Assembly (NCBI GenBank): GCA_963700475.1
Contig: CAVOXR010000010.1
Span: 124,001 to 188,000 of the forward strand
Length of the DNA: 64,000 bases
Direction of reading: 5' to 3'
Origin: Prado023 sp963700475
GTDB lineage: Bacteria; Actinomycetota; Actinomycetes; S36-B12; CAIYMF01
This document shows positions 1 to 10,155 of this stretch, piece by piece. The translations under genes were made by a program, and so were the position numbers. How positions within the stretch are numbered: the stretch's first letter is position 1; each line of letters opens with the position of its first letter. The notes under the pieces were generated by a model that saw only the letters and a program-made list of their open reading frames with translations, was not told the origin of the DNA and did no database searches.

Positions 1-784
1 CGATCGCGCGCGGCATGTCCCGCTGCGGGTTGCGGGCCTCCTCTGCTGCGGTGGACGCCGTGTCGAAGCCGATGAACGCGAAGAACGCCGCCCCTGCGGC
101 CGCCCACACCCCCGTCATCCCGTGGGGCAGGAACGGGGTGAAGTTGGCGGCGTCGAAGGCCCCGAACGCCACCCAGATGAACACCCCGAGGATGACGAAC
201 TTCAGCACGACCATCACGTTGTTCACCGCTGCCGACTCCGACATCCCCCGCAGCAGGAGCACCGCGGCGAGCAGCACCACCACCAGTGCGGGGATGTTCA
301 CGACACCACCCTCGCCTGGTGGGGCGACGATCTCCTCGGGCAGGGCCAGCCCGAACGAGGCGAGGAAGTCGTTGAGGTACGCCCCCCAGCCCACCGCCAC
401 GGCACTGATCGACAGCCCGTACTCCATGGTCAGGAACACCCCGGTCATCCAGGCCGCGAAGTGCCCGAACAGTGTGTACGCGTACGAGTAGGCGCTGCCG
501 GAGACCGGGATCGCACTGGCCAGCTCGGCGTAGGACAGCGCCGACAGGATGCTCAGGAACCCGGCGATCGTGAACGAGATGAGCACAGCCGGCCCCGCAT
601 CGGCCACGGTCGTGCCCAGCACGAAGAAGATCCCCGTGCCCACCATGGCGCCGATCGACAGCAGCGTCAGGGCACCGAACCCCAGCGAACGACTGAGGTC
701 CCCACCCTCTCCGTGGCCGGTGTCGGCCAGCATCTGCTCGATGCTGCGGCGGCGGCGGGCGAACGCTGCCAGATCGTTCGGCAT
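1..784 (-). CDS. Amino-acid permease (APC superfamily), C-terminus cut by window edge
   Basis: The reverse strand is open from an ATG at 784 to the left edge (261 codons). After a cytoplasmic N-terminus of about 35 residues, it reads into a first membrane helix with the APC-family glycine-rich motif (SIGAMVGTGIFF). Helices rich in small residues follow, including one reading SYAELASAIP and one reading FIGFDT near the edge. These are hallmarks of cationic or neutral amino-acid/proton symporters of the YfnA/CAT type. The substrate cannot be told from this part. The start is moderately supported; a second in-frame ATG at 733 is possible. The gene reads away from its neighbours and is probably monocistronic. 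Confidence 0.85.
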   Translation of the reverse strand, partial: MPNDLAAFARRRRSIEQMLADTGHGEGGDLSRSLGFGALTLLSIGAMVGTGIFFVLGTTVADAGPAVLISFTIAGFLSILSALSYAELASAIPVSGSAYSYAYTLFGHFAAWMTGVFLTMEYGLSISAVAVGWGAYLNDFLASFGLALPEEIVAPPGEGGVVNIPALVVVLLAAVLLLRGMSESAAVNNVMVVLKFVILGVFIWVAFGAFDAANFTPFLPHGMTGVWAAAGAAFFAFIGFDTASTAAEEARNPQRDMPRAI

Positions 785-1204
785 GGCGCTAGGAGGCCCA
801 CGCACGAGCGGTGCGACCCGCGATCGCGGGCGACCTCCCGGCAACTGACGAGGAAGGGAAGCGGAATGTGGGCACGGGCAGGACCCTAGTCCGAGGGCGG
901 AGAGTTCGCGTGGCGTCGCTGGAGGGGCCGGCGCGGGGCGGGGCGGTGGACTCGCGGACCTAGCCAAGCCTGACGGCTTGGGGCGTCTCAACGTCGCACA
1001 CGCCTGTGCCGATACCAGCGATGAAGGGGGCCCGTCCCGGGTCATTGCCGGCCGGCGTCTCCCCAGGTGACCCCCGCCTCGGCCCATCACCCCCCGCGGG
1101 GGCCTCCTCATCCCCGATGGGCGGACCGCCCACGGCGGGCCGGGCTGCGGCCGGACTCCGACTCACCGGTCTCGGTGGGATTGCGGACCTTCACAGGCAG
1201 GCCG
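785..1204. other. 420-bp intergenic region, no gene seen
   Basis: Short open frames here lack family-like sequence and a convincing ribosome-binding site. The stretch holds the upstream region of the permease, a small hairpin (7-bp arms CCAAGCC/GGCTTGG at 964-970 and 975-981 with a TGAC loop, possibly a weak terminator for the SRPBCC gene that ends at 1205) and GC-rich low-complexity sequence. Confidence 0.5.
817..830. promoter_or_regulatory. Perfect 14-bp palindrome upstream of the permease
   Basis: CCCGCGATCGCGGG is perfectly self-complementary and lies 33 bp before the permease start. It could be an operator, but GC-rich palindromes arise often by chance in this composition, so the call is weak. 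Confidence 0.25.
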
Positions 1205-2182
1205 TCAGGCCGCGTGCAGGACGCTCTCCTCCAGCCGCGCGTAGCTGGTCTCCATCCCGCCAGTCATCCCCGTGGCCAGCACCATGTCGCGGACCTCGGC
1301 GCTGGGGTAGGTGATCACGATGCTCAGCAATGTGCCGCCCTCGACCGGGGTCAGGGTCATCTCGTTGGTCGTGGCCGGCCCGTCCATCCCGATCATCTGC
1401 TCGGTGGTGACGGCACGGTGAGGTGGCGTGCTCTCGAGCAGCTCGCCAGTGAATCCGAACCTCTGCGAGCCATCATCGGACTCCCACTCGTACCGGTAGT
1501 GCTCGCCGACGACGAGCGCCACCTCGCACACGGGCATGGTCCAGCCGTCCGGACCGAGCAGCCAGCGCTGCATCAGCTCCGGGTCGTGATGGGCCGCCCA
1601 CAGCTGCTCCACGGTCCCGCGGATGATCCGGCTCACCCGAACCTGGGTGTCGCTGAGGATCTGGGCCTCGACCGAGTGCCCGACGGCGAATGTGGCCAGG
1701 TCGGCCAGCACGGCGTCCATCTGGCCCATGGCCTCACGCATGCCCTGCTCCATGCCCATGGCGAGCAGCTGGTCGACATCCTCGACGGAGTTGAACCAGG
1801 TCGTCGTGCTGACCTGCGACCCTGTGGCGGTCTCGGTGAAGCGGAACACCATCCGCATGCTGGGCATCTCGGCGTTGGCGGCTCCGTCGGGGTTCGCGAA
1901 CCCGTCGCGGACCTCGAAGGACTCCAGCGGCTCCACGGCCAGGAACTCCCAGTAGCCGCGGGACTCGTCGCCCTCGGGCCCGGTCATGACGTACTCGCTG
2001 CGTCCACCCGGGTACATGTCGTGCCGGGTGAACCGGGCGGGGTAGGTGGGGGGTCCCCAGAACTGCTCGAGCTGGCGCGGGTCGCAGTAGGCGTCCCAGA
2101 GCCTCTGAACCGGGACAGGGAACTCGGCGACCACTGTCATGGTGAGGGCGGCGGGGTCCTTGCTGACGGAGGTGATGGGCAT
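1205..2182 (-). CDS. Tandem SRPBCC (AHSA1-like) domain protein
   Basis: This 325-residue protein holds two START/Bet v1-like AHSA1 domains, roughly residues 10-150 and 165-320. Both carry the family's typical pattern of a W-D-A-(Y/H)-D/E-P opening helix, a G-G-R-S/Y-rich strand and a late FxE/GxL segment. AHSA1-type proteins bind hydrophobic ligands; no catalytic role can be assigned. The ATG at 2182 is preferred over an upstream in-frame start at 2224 because GAAGGA lies just before it and it avoids overlapping the regulator. It lies 28 bp after the ArsR gene and is surely co-transcribed with it, the standard ArsR/SRPBCC pairing in actinobacteria. Two domains in one chain are less common than one. 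Confidence 0.85.
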   Translation of the reverse strand: MPITSVSKDPAALTMTVVAEFPVPVQRLWDAYCDPRQLEQFWGPPTYPARFTRHDMYPGGRSEYVMTGPEGDESRGYWEFLAVEPLESFEVRDGFANPDGAANAEMPSMRMVFRFTETATGSQVSTTTWFNSVEDVDQLLAMGMEQGMREAMGQMDAVLADLATFAVGHSVEAQILSDTQVRVSRIIRGTVEQLWAAHHDPELMQRWLLGPDGWTMPVCEVALVVGEHYRYEWESDDGSQRFGFTGELLESTPPHRAVTTEQMIGMDGPATTNEMTLTPVEGGTLLSIVITYPSAEVRDMVLATGMTGGMETSYARLEESVLHAA

Positions 2183-2210
2183 GGTGGTCCTTCGCGTGGG
2201 TGGGTAGGGA

Positions 2211-2564
2211 TCAAGGGGTGTCATCGGTGAGCAGCGCGTCGAGTCGGGCGACCCGCTCGCGCCACAGCGCCTCGAACTGGTCGAGCAGCGCCTGTGCTCG
2301 TCGGATCATCTCGGGGTTGCCCCGGACGAGTCGTTCACGGCCGTGCGGATGCTTGGTGATGAGGCCTGCTCCCTCCAGGACGGCGACGTGCTTCTGCACG
2401 GCTGCGAAGGACATGTCGTAGCCACTGGCCAGCTGCGACACCGTGACCTCGCCGACGAGGGTGCGCCGGACGATGTCGCGACGGGTCCTGTCGGCCAAGG
2501 CCCGGAAGACCCGGTCCACCTCGTCGTCAGGGAGGTGGATGTGCGCCTGCTCATATACAACCAT
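2211..2564 (-). CDS. ArsR-family winged-helix repressor
   Basis: The chain is 117 residues. A winged helix spans about residues 10-95: an N-terminal FRALADRTRRDIV segment, a recognition-helix region (VSQLASGYDMSFAAVQKHV) and a wing around GLITKHPHGRER. This is the aporepressor type that partners SRPBCC genes; no metal-binding cysteines are present, so it is not a metal sensor of the ArsR/SmtB kind. The start at 2564 was chosen because the sequence upstream is not family-like and an operator-like palindrome overlaps this codon. A TAACGT hexamer (2573-2578) lies 8 nt upstream with no Shine-Dalgarno site, suggesting a leaderless message. It most likely represses its own operon. Confidence 0.88.
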   Translation of the reverse strand: MVVYEQAHIHLPDDEVDRVFRALADRTRRDIVRRTLVGEVTVSQLASGYDMSFAAVQKHVAVLEGAGLITKHPHGRERLVRGNPEMIRRAQALLDQFEALWRERVARLDALLTDDTP

Positions 2565-2573
2565 TGGGTTGTA
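2556..2573 (-). promoter_or_regulatory. Operator palindrome for the ArsR regulator
   Basis: TACAACC-ATTG-GGTTGTA has perfect 7-bp arms and a 4-bp centre. It covers the ArsR start codon (2562-2564) and touches the putative -10 hexamer TAACGT (2573-2578, reverse strand). Binding here would block polymerase directly, so autorepression is the natural reading. The palindrome is seen; the function is inferred. Confidence 0.65.
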
Positions 2574-2614
2574 CGTTAGCGGGGCTGGGAAGGATTGGCA
2601 AGGACCAAAGCGGC

Positions 2615-2667
2615 GGTGCCATGTCCACTTGTCATGGTGCCATAGTGGTGCCATACTGGTGCCATGC
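2615..2667 (+). promoter_or_regulatory. Tandem GGTGCCAT repeats, likely RHH operator
   Basis: GGTGCCAT occurs four times, at 2615, 2636, 2647 and 2658. The last three are tandem 11-bp units (TGGTGCCATAG, TGGTGCCATAC, TGGTGCCATGC) starting at 2635, 2646 and 2657. The final copy contains the start codon of the downstream ribbon-helix-helix gene. Evenly spaced direct repeats about one helical turn apart suit cooperative binding by RHH dimers, so an autoregulatory operator is inferred. No Shine-Dalgarno site is present. Confidence 0.6.
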
Positions 2668-3194
2668 ACTTGGACCGATATGTCGACGACATCGCCCGTC
2701 AGATGGCTGTGGTCGCCGCGGCCGGGGGGCCCGAGGCTGAGGCGCTTGCCGAGCGCCTGGTCCTTCCGCTGCGGTCGGCCGTCCGGTTGGCATTGCTCGA
2801 CTCCCTGTCGGCCGCGGCTGATGAGCTCACCCTCGAGTTGGCCCCCGGGTCGGTGGAGATACGCCTGCGCGGCGGCGAACCCAGCTTCGTCATCGACGGC
2901 GTGACCGCGACACCGCCGGCCACCGAGCCGGCCCCGGAGCCGTCACGGGCCCCCGCCACCACGCCGACAGCGGAGCCCGACGAGGGTGCCACCCGGATCA
3001 ACCTGCGGATGCCCGACTCGCTGAAGGCTCGCGTCGAAGCCGCGGCCCTGCGCGAGGGCCGCTCGGTCAACGCCTGGCTGGTGCGCGCCGCCGCCGCTGC
3101 GCTCGAACACTCTGCCCCCGTCCCCCCCAGCGCTCCCAGCCCCCCCGCCGCCTCCCGCCGCGGCTCCAAGCGCGTCACCGGCTGGGCGCAGTGA
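2664..3194 (+). CDS. Ribbon-helix-helix regulator heading the DUF4097/ABC operon
   Basis: The protein has 176 residues. The N-terminal 80 or so form an uncharacterised alpha/beta region; a Pro/Ala/Glu linker follows (residues 80-110); then a typical ribbon-helix-helix fold near residues 112-147 (TRINLRMPDSLKARVEAAA, RSVNAWLVRAAAAAL). The basic tail (SRRGSKRV) may add DNA contacts. It precedes the DUF4097 gene closely, so the four genes from 2664 to 5852 form one operon. The start codon sits inside the 11-bp repeat array, and no ribosome-binding site is visible, so leaderless translation is likely. The RHH part is confident; the N-terminal region is not recognised. Confidence 0.8.
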   Translation: MHLDRYVDDIARQMAVVAAAGGPEAEALAERLVLPLRSAVRLALLDSLSAAADELTLELAPGSVEIRLRGGEPSFVIDGVTATPPATEPAPEPSRAPATTPTAEPDEGATRINLRMPDSLKARVEAAALREGRSVNAWLVRAAAAALEHSAPVPPSAPSPPAASRRGSKRVTGWAQ

Positions 3195-3208
3195 ACGAGA
3201 GGAACACC

Positions 3209-4087
3209 ATGCGCACCTTCCCCACCCCCACACCCATCGCGGTCACCATCGAGGCGCACTTCGCCGCAGTCCAGGTCGTGGCCAGCGACCGCTCCGACAC
3301 CGTGGTCGACGTCCGCCCGACCGACCCGGACGATCGCGCGCATGTCGAGGTCGCCGAGGCCACCCGCGTCGAGCTGCTCGGCGACCAGCTGCGGGTGATC
3401 GCGCCGAAGCCGAGCCTGATGGCCAGGATCCTCAACTCCCCCTCGCTCGACATCGTGATCAGCGTTCCGACCGGATCCGCCATGCGCGCCGACCTGGCGG
3501 CGGGCAACGTCGAGGCGACGGGAACGCTGGGGCACTGCACGGTCCACACGGGCGCCGGCCACATCCGCCTGGCGGACACCGGGGCGCTCGATGCCCGCAG
3601 CGGCACCGGCGACATCGTCGTCGGCAACGTCACCGGCGACGCCACGCTCGAGACGCCGGCCGGCCACACCCAGATCGCGTCGGCCACTGGCGACGTCGCC
3701 ATCAAGAACGGCAGCACCGGTCCCCGCATCGGCAGGGTCGGGGGTGACCTGCGGGTCAGGGCCGGACACGGCCGCATCGAGGCCGAGTCCGTGGCGGGCA
3801 GCGTCGATGCCCGCACCGCCCACGGGGCTGTGGTCATCGGGGTCGCCACCGGGGCCGACGTCGACCTCAAGACCTCGCACGGGGGTCTTGAGGTGGGCAT
3901 CCCGGACGGCCGTGCCGTGTGGCTGGACCTGGACACGAAGTACGGCCGGGTGGTCAGCGAGTTCGTCCCCACGGCTGACGCGCCGCCTGCTGGCGGACCC
4001 TCGGTGCGGATCGTCGGGCGCACGTCGTACGGCGACATCCGCATCCGGCGCATCGACGACACCCCGAACAGCGACGGGACGGCCTGA
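3209..4087 (+). CDS. DUF4097-family beta-solenoid protein
   Basis: This 292-residue protein has the DUF4097 (putative adhesin) pattern: short repeating strands with G-x-(V/I)-x-(V/A)-x-(G/T) periodicity, for example TGDIVVGNVTGDATLE and AHGAVVIGVATGADVDL, consistent with a right-handed beta-helix. No signal peptide is seen, so it is probably cytoplasmic despite the family nickname. The ATG at 3209 has GAGAGGAA in front and is preferred over a GTG at 3191 that overlaps the preceding stop. In actinobacteria this family commonly sits between an RHH regulator and a DrrAB-like exporter, as here. Its role is unknown; a scaffold or sensor for the exporter is a guess. Confidence 0.85.
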   Translation: MRTFPTPTPIAVTIEAHFAAVQVVASDRSDTVVDVRPTDPDDRAHVEVAEATRVELLGDQLRVIAPKPSLMARILNSPSLDIVISVPTGSAMRADLAAGNVEATGTLGHCTVHTGAGHIRLADTGALDARSGTGDIVVGNVTGDATLETPAGHTQIASATGDVAIKNGSTGPRIGRVGGDLRVRAGHGRIEAESVAGSVDARTAHGAVVIGVATGADVDLKTSHGGLEVGIPDGRAVWLDLDTKYGRVVSEFVPTADAPPAGGPSVRIVGRTSYGDIRIRRIDDTPNSDGTA

Positions 4088-4089
4088 CC

Positions 4090-5052
4090 ATGAACGCAGG
4101 CACGCCAGCGATCGAGGCCGTCGGCCTGACACGCTGCTACGGCGAAGCGACCGTCCTGGACCTGGAGAACCTGCAGGTGGGCCAGGGAGAGGCCGTGGCC
4201 CTGCTCGGCCCCAACGGTGCGGGCAAGACCACGATGGTGAACATCCTGTCCACCCTGATCAAGCCCACGGCCGGAACCGGGCGCGTGCTGGGGCACGATG
4301 TGGTGCACGAGGCCGACGCGGTCCGCAGGCTGATCGGCGTCACCGGTCAGTTCTCCGCGGTGGACGACCTGCTCACCGGCCGGGAGAACCTCGCCCTCAT
4401 GGCCGACCTGCACCACCTGCCCCGCGCCCTGGGCGTCAGCCGGAGCGACGAGCTTCTCGAGACATTCGAGCTGGTCGAGGCCGCCGACCGGGTGCCCGCC
4501 ACCTACTCCGGGGGCATGCGCCGCCGCCTGGACCTGGCGATGACCCTCATCGGCCGGCCGAAGGTGATCTTCCTCGACGAGCCCACCACCGGGCTGGACC
4601 CCCGATCCCGGCGGACCGTGTGGGAGATCGTGCGCGGCCACCTGCGCCAGGGCGTCACCGTCCTGCTCACCACCCAGTACCTGCATGAGGCCGACGAGCT
4701 CGCCGACCGGGTGGTCGTCCTCGACGCCGGTCGCATCGTCGCCGACGGCACTCCCGACACCCTCAAACGCCAGGTGCCGGGCGGGCATATCCGGGTCACC
4801 TTCGACTCCGACGAGCGCCTCACCGCCGCCGCCGGCGCCCTCGGCGGTCAGGCTGACACCGAGCACCGCGCCCTGACCATCCCGATCGACGGAAGCGTCG
4901 CCTCCCTGCGTGGGGCGCTGGATCGGCTGACCCCCCACGAGTCCGCCGTCACCGACATCACGGTGCACCGCCCGGACCTCGACGACGTCTTCCTCGCCCT
5001 GACCGGGCACGCTGCCGCCCCGGCCACCACGCCCACGGAGGCACTCACATGA
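4090..5052 (+). CDS. DrrA-like ABC exporter ATPase
   Basis: This 320-residue nucleotide-binding subunit has Walker A GPNGAGKTT (about residues 40-48), a signature segment YSGGMRRRLDLAM near 138, Walker B with the D-loop (VIFLDEPTTGLD, near 158-169) and an H-loop in LLTTQYLHEAD. Residues 230-320 match the extra C-terminal domain of daunorubicin-resistance ATPases. It starts 2 nt after the DUF4097 stop and overlaps the permease start by 4 nt (ATGA). It would energise export of a hydrophobic drug, lipid or metabolite through the next gene product. The substrate is unknown. Confidence 0.93.
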   Translation: MNAGTPAIEAVGLTRCYGEATVLDLENLQVGQGEAVALLGPNGAGKTTMVNILSTLIKPTAGTGRVLGHDVVHEADAVRRLIGVTGQFSAVDDLLTGRENLALMADLHHLPRALGVSRSDELLETFELVEAADRVPATYSGGMRRRLDLAMTLIGRPKVIFLDEPTTGLDPRSRRTVWEIVRGHLRQGVTVLLTTQYLHEADELADRVVVLDAGRIVADGTPDTLKRQVPGGHIRVTFDSDERLTAAAGALGGQADTEHRALTIPIDGSVASLRGALDRLTPHESAVTDITVHRPDLDDVFLALTGHAAAPATTPTEALT

Positions 5053-5852
5053 GCATCGCCCTGCCCACCCGCGACACCGCCACGATGCTGCGCCGCAACC
5101 TCCGACACATCCAGCGCTACCCCTCGCTGACGATCATGCTGCTCGCGCAGCCCGTGCTGATCCTGCTGCTGTTCGTCTTCGTCTTCGGCGAGACGCTCGG
5201 CGCCGGCGTGCGCCCGGACCTCGCTGGCGCTGGCCGCACGGCCTACCTCGAGTACGTGATGCCCGGCATCCTGCTGTTCGCCATCGCCGGAGTCGGCCTC
5301 GGCACGGCGATCTCCGTCGCCGCCGACCGGACCAAAGGCATCATGTCCCGCTTCCGAACGATGGGGATCTCCCGCTCCGCGGTGCTCGCCGGCGAGGTGC
5401 TGGGCAGCATGGTGCAGGCGGCCTTCGTCCTGGTCGTCGTCAGCGCGCTCGCGGTACTGCTCGGCTATCGTCCCGGCGGTGCCGCAGGCGGGTGGGTCGC
5501 GGCTTTCGGGCTGGCCCTGGCGATCTCGTTCGCCGTCATCTGGCTCTGCCTGGCCCTGGGCCTGAACTCCCGCAGTGTCGAGACCGCGAGCAACACGCCG
5601 CTGCTGCTGATCGTGCTGATCTTCCTGAGCAGCGCCTTCGTGCCGGCCGCCTCCTATCCGCTGGGGCTGCGCTGGTTCGCCGAGCACCAGCCGTTCACAC
5701 CCATGATCGAAGGGGCCCGCGGGCTGCTCGCCGGCACGCCCGACGGATCCACGGTCCTCATCGCCCTGGCCTGGTGCGCAGTGCTGTCGCTCGCCGGCTA
5801 CCTCTGGGCCCGCCACCTCTACGAGCAAGAACCTGCGCCGGTCGCAGGATGA
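5049..5852 (+). CDS. DrrB-like ABC-2 type exporter permease
   Basis: This 267-residue membrane subunit starts with a short amphipathic segment (RRNLRHIQRYPSL) followed by the first helix, then about five more hydrophobic segments and the ABC-2 pattern ending with SSAFVPAASYP and a late helix. Translation is coupled to the ATPase through ATGA at 5049-5052. Together they form the transporter of this operon. It may confer self-resistance or tolerance, controlled by the RHH regulator at the head of the operon. Confidence 0.9.
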   Translation: MSIALPTRDTATMLRRNLRHIQRYPSLTIMLLAQPVLILLLFVFVFGETLGAGVRPDLAGAGRTAYLEYVMPGILLFAIAGVGLGTAISVAADRTKGIMSRFRTMGISRSAVLAGEVLGSMVQAAFVLVVVSALAVLLGYRPGGAAGGWVAAFGLALAISFAVIWLCLALGLNSRSVETASNTPLLLIVLIFLSSAFVPAASYPLGLRWFAEHQPFTPMIEGARGLLAGTPDGSTVLIALAWCAVLSLAGYLWARHLYEQEPAPVAG

Positions 5853-5954
5853 ACGCCGACCGGCCACGGCCGGTCGTTGCGGGAGTCGGCGATGTACCCG
5901 AGGACCTCTGCGCACGACGCTGAGGGCATCTGCACCGTCGGGATCCCCCTGCGT

Positions 5955-6593
5955 TCAGTTCCCCGAGCCTCGCTCCAGGCCAAGGGTGGTCAGCAGATCC
6001 TCGTGGAGTTGCATCCAGACCGCGTGGCAGGAATCGATGCCCAGGCCATCGACCCATCGACGTTCCCCACGAGATGCCCGCACGAAGGCGTCCCGATACC
6101 GGTCGGCGTAGCCCCCAAGGCGGGCAAGCGCGTTCGCCAACTCAGCATCCAGCGGGGCGAGCTCTCGGCCGACCGACCCGAGGGCGTCCAGGACCCGGTC
6201 GTCCCAACGGTGATCGGTGTGGTCGTTCGACGCCATCGGCTGGCCCGGCAAGGGTCGCATCTGCCACCGGGTCGCGGCGTCCAGGAATCGGGCGTTCAGG
6301 GGCACGAACCGCGCGTGCACGTCGACCACAACCGGTCGGGCACCCGCGGCATCGAGCTCAGCGGCCAGGCGTCGCCGGTCCTCATCTCGCCCGGCTCCGG
6401 TCAAGGACCAGCCGCCGATGCCGGCGAACTCGGATCGAGTCACCCAACCGAGCGCCTCAAAGTCCAGAAGGTGCTCCTGGACCTTCTGCGAATCCTGCCC
6501 GAAGCGTCTGGCGATCGCGCCCGCGTCGGCGAACCCGAGCAGACCAACCGCGTGCAGGGACAGGTCGACCGGCTCCGAAGGGCGTCCCTGCAC
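5955..6593 (-). CDS. Uncharacterised regulator-like protein with N-terminal winged helix
   Basis: The 212-residue chain begins with a helix-turn-helix-like segment (residues 10-55: LLGFADAGAIARRFGQDSQ and a helix ending WVTRSEF). A helical C-terminal part follows with a conserved-looking ending (HAVWMQLHEDLLTTLGLER) seen in actinobacterial proteins annotated only as transcriptional regulators. No ligand-binding or catalytic motif was identified. The start is a GTG at 6593 without a Shine-Dalgarno site. It stands alone, converging with the ABC exporter genes. Confidence 0.65.
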   Translation of the reverse strand: MQGRPSEPVDLSLHAVGLLGFADAGAIARRFGQDSQKVQEHLLDFEALGWVTRSEFAGIGGWSLTGAGRDEDRRRLAAELDAAGARPVVVDVHARFVPLNARFLDAATRWQMRPLPGQPMASNDHTDHRWDDRVLDALGSVGRELAPLDAELANALARLGGYADRYRDAFVRASRGERRWVDGLGIDSCHAVWMQLHEDLLTTLGLERGSGN

Positions 6594-6907
6594 CCGCCCA
6601 TTCTTTCAGTCGCTCGCACCCGCGGCGCTCAGCGAGCTCGGCCCTCGGCGAGCGCGCAAGTGGTCCGCCCCGGCCGGTCCAGGTGTCCGACTGGTGCCAT
6701 CCGCACAGGACGCCGTCAGCTCGGGGTTCCTGGGCCCGGGCACGCTGCTCGACCTGTCGACCGCAGTCGACACGCCGCGTCGGCGGGCGATCGCTGCAGG
6801 TCCAAAGCCTCTCGTGCCAGGAGGGGCCGGGATCGCAGACTTGATGAGTGGGAGTGCATCTCACAAGAGTCCCTGTTCGGGGATGAACAGGGGGGAGGAG
6901 GACCATC
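6594..6907. other. 314-bp intergenic region with a leader hairpin
   Basis: No gene is seen. This is the divergent upstream region of the regulator-like gene and the small secreted protein. Near its right end a perfect hairpin (CCCTGTTC at 6871-6878, loop GGGGAT, GAACAGGG at 6885-6892) runs into the Shine-Dalgarno sequence GGAGGAGG (6894-6901). Folding of the leader could therefore affect translation of the secreted protein. Confidence 0.5.
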
Positions 6908-7228
6908 ATGCGCAGGACAGTGTTGCTGGTGAGCGGCACAGCACTGCTCATGGGGCTGCTGACCGGGCCCGCCAACGCGGCGTCGGCGCCGGGTAGTTGT
7001 CCCATTGCGTTCAACGGGCCTGCCACGCTCGCCGACATCATGAATGCAGACCAGGTCCAGGCAGCGCTGCGCGACAAGGTGTACGACGCGGCCCACGTGC
7101 AGTTTGTCTTGGACGAGTTGGACAAGAACGGCGACGACTTGGTCTGTTGGAAGTCGACCGGCAACGGCAACCAGTTCATGTCGGTGTACGCCGGTCGCTA
7201 TGTAGACAACAACGCCGCCCCGAAGTAG
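6908..7228 (+). CDS. Small secreted protein with EF-hand-like loop
   Basis: This 106-residue protein has a clear Sec signal peptide: MRRT, a hydrophobic core, then AxA cleavage around residue 25 (PANAAS). The mature part has two cysteines (SCPIAF and DLVCWKS), probably disulfide-linked. It also has an acidic loop, LDKNGDDLVCWK, resembling the D-x-N-x-D-D-x-V-C calcium loops of small excreted actinobacterial proteins. A strong GGAGGAGG sits 6 nt before the ATG. The function is unknown. It is monocistronic, followed by a strong terminator hairpin. Confidence 0.8.
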   Translation: MRRTVLLVSGTALLMGLLTGPANAASAPGSCPIAFNGPATLADIMNADQVQAALRDKVYDAAHVQFVLDELDKNGDDLVCWKSTGNGNQFMSVYAGRYVDNNAAPK

Positions 7229-7253
7229 TCGGGTCGGCGCTGCATCCACACCC

Positions 7254-7296
7254 GAGGCCCCGCCGCGCTGCACCCCCCGTCGCGCGGCGGGGCCTC
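7254..7296 (+). terminator. Strong terminator hairpin after the secreted-protein gene
   Basis: Perfect 15-bp arms (GAGGCCCCGCCGCGC at 7254-7268 and its complement at 7282-7296) flank a 13-nt loop, 25 nt after the stop codon. There is no T-run, as is usual for actinobacterial terminators. Confidence 0.75.
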
Positions 7297-7353
7297 GTGC
7301 ATTCCCGACGTGGGCGAACCGTCACGGACGCCAATGCGCTGATGACGCCCGAA

Positions 7354-7375
7354 GCCCCGTTGGCGTCAACGGGGC
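7354..7375 (-). terminator. Terminator hairpin downstream of tRNA-Lys
   Basis: GCCCCGTTG (7354-7362), tetraloop GCGT and CAACGGGGC (7367-7375) pair perfectly. The hairpin lies about 28 nt beyond the 3' end of the leftward tRNA gene, so it probably terminates that transcript. Confidence 0.65.
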
Positions 7376-7403
7376 CGAGACGGGCTCCGTTTGTGCTCAG
7401 ATG

Positions 7404-7475
7404 TGGGCCCCGCGGGGCTCGAACCCGCAACCTACGGATTAAAAGTCCGCAGCTCTACCATTGAGCTAGAGGCCC
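7404..7475 (-). tRNA. tRNA-Lys (anticodon TTT)
   Basis: The reverse strand folds into a full cloverleaf. The acceptor stem is GGGCCTC/GGGGCCC (one G-U pair) with discriminator A. The D-stem is GCTC/GAGC with loop AATGGTA. The anticodon stem is GCGGA/TCCGT around loop CTTTTAA, whose bases 34-36 are TTT. The T-arm is GCGGG-TTCGAGC-CCCGC. No CCA is encoded. The TTT anticodon reads AAA and AAG lysine codons. Confidence 0.96.
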
Positions 7476-7656
7476 TCGGGAACAGGGGATGGCCGAGCAA
7501 CAGTCTGTCCGTTCCCCCCCGTGCCGACGTGGTGGTGCGCGGCGTGGGGTGCGCCCAATGATGCCAGAGGGCCGAGCACCACGGGTCGCGGCATGCCACC
7601 GCCGGTCGACGTCACCGAAGCCCTCACCAACGGTGCACCCACGACCTGCCTGTCGG

Positions 7657-7662
7657 TACGGT
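7657..7662 (+). promoter_or_regulatory. -10 element (TACGGT) for a leaderless UvrA-like gene
   Basis: TACGGT ends 7 nt before the ATG at 7670, the spacing expected when transcription begins at the start codon. No Shine-Dalgarno site is present. Confidence 0.55.
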
Positions 7663-7669
7663 CGTGCCC

Positions 7670-10040
<2,371 letters not shown>

Positions 10041-10155
10041 GGGCCCGGGCAGCCCGGATTGCGGCGGTCAGCTGCCGGGACGCCCCTTGACCAAGGTGTC
10101 GACCGAGGATCCCAGGCGACCGAACGCGCGCGAAGCCCGAGTCACCCGACGAACA

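Noticed and set aside
960..1166. 68-codon reverse open frame in the 785-1204 gap
   Set aside because: Pro/Gly/Ala-rich with no ribosome-binding site and no similarity to a known family; probably not coding.
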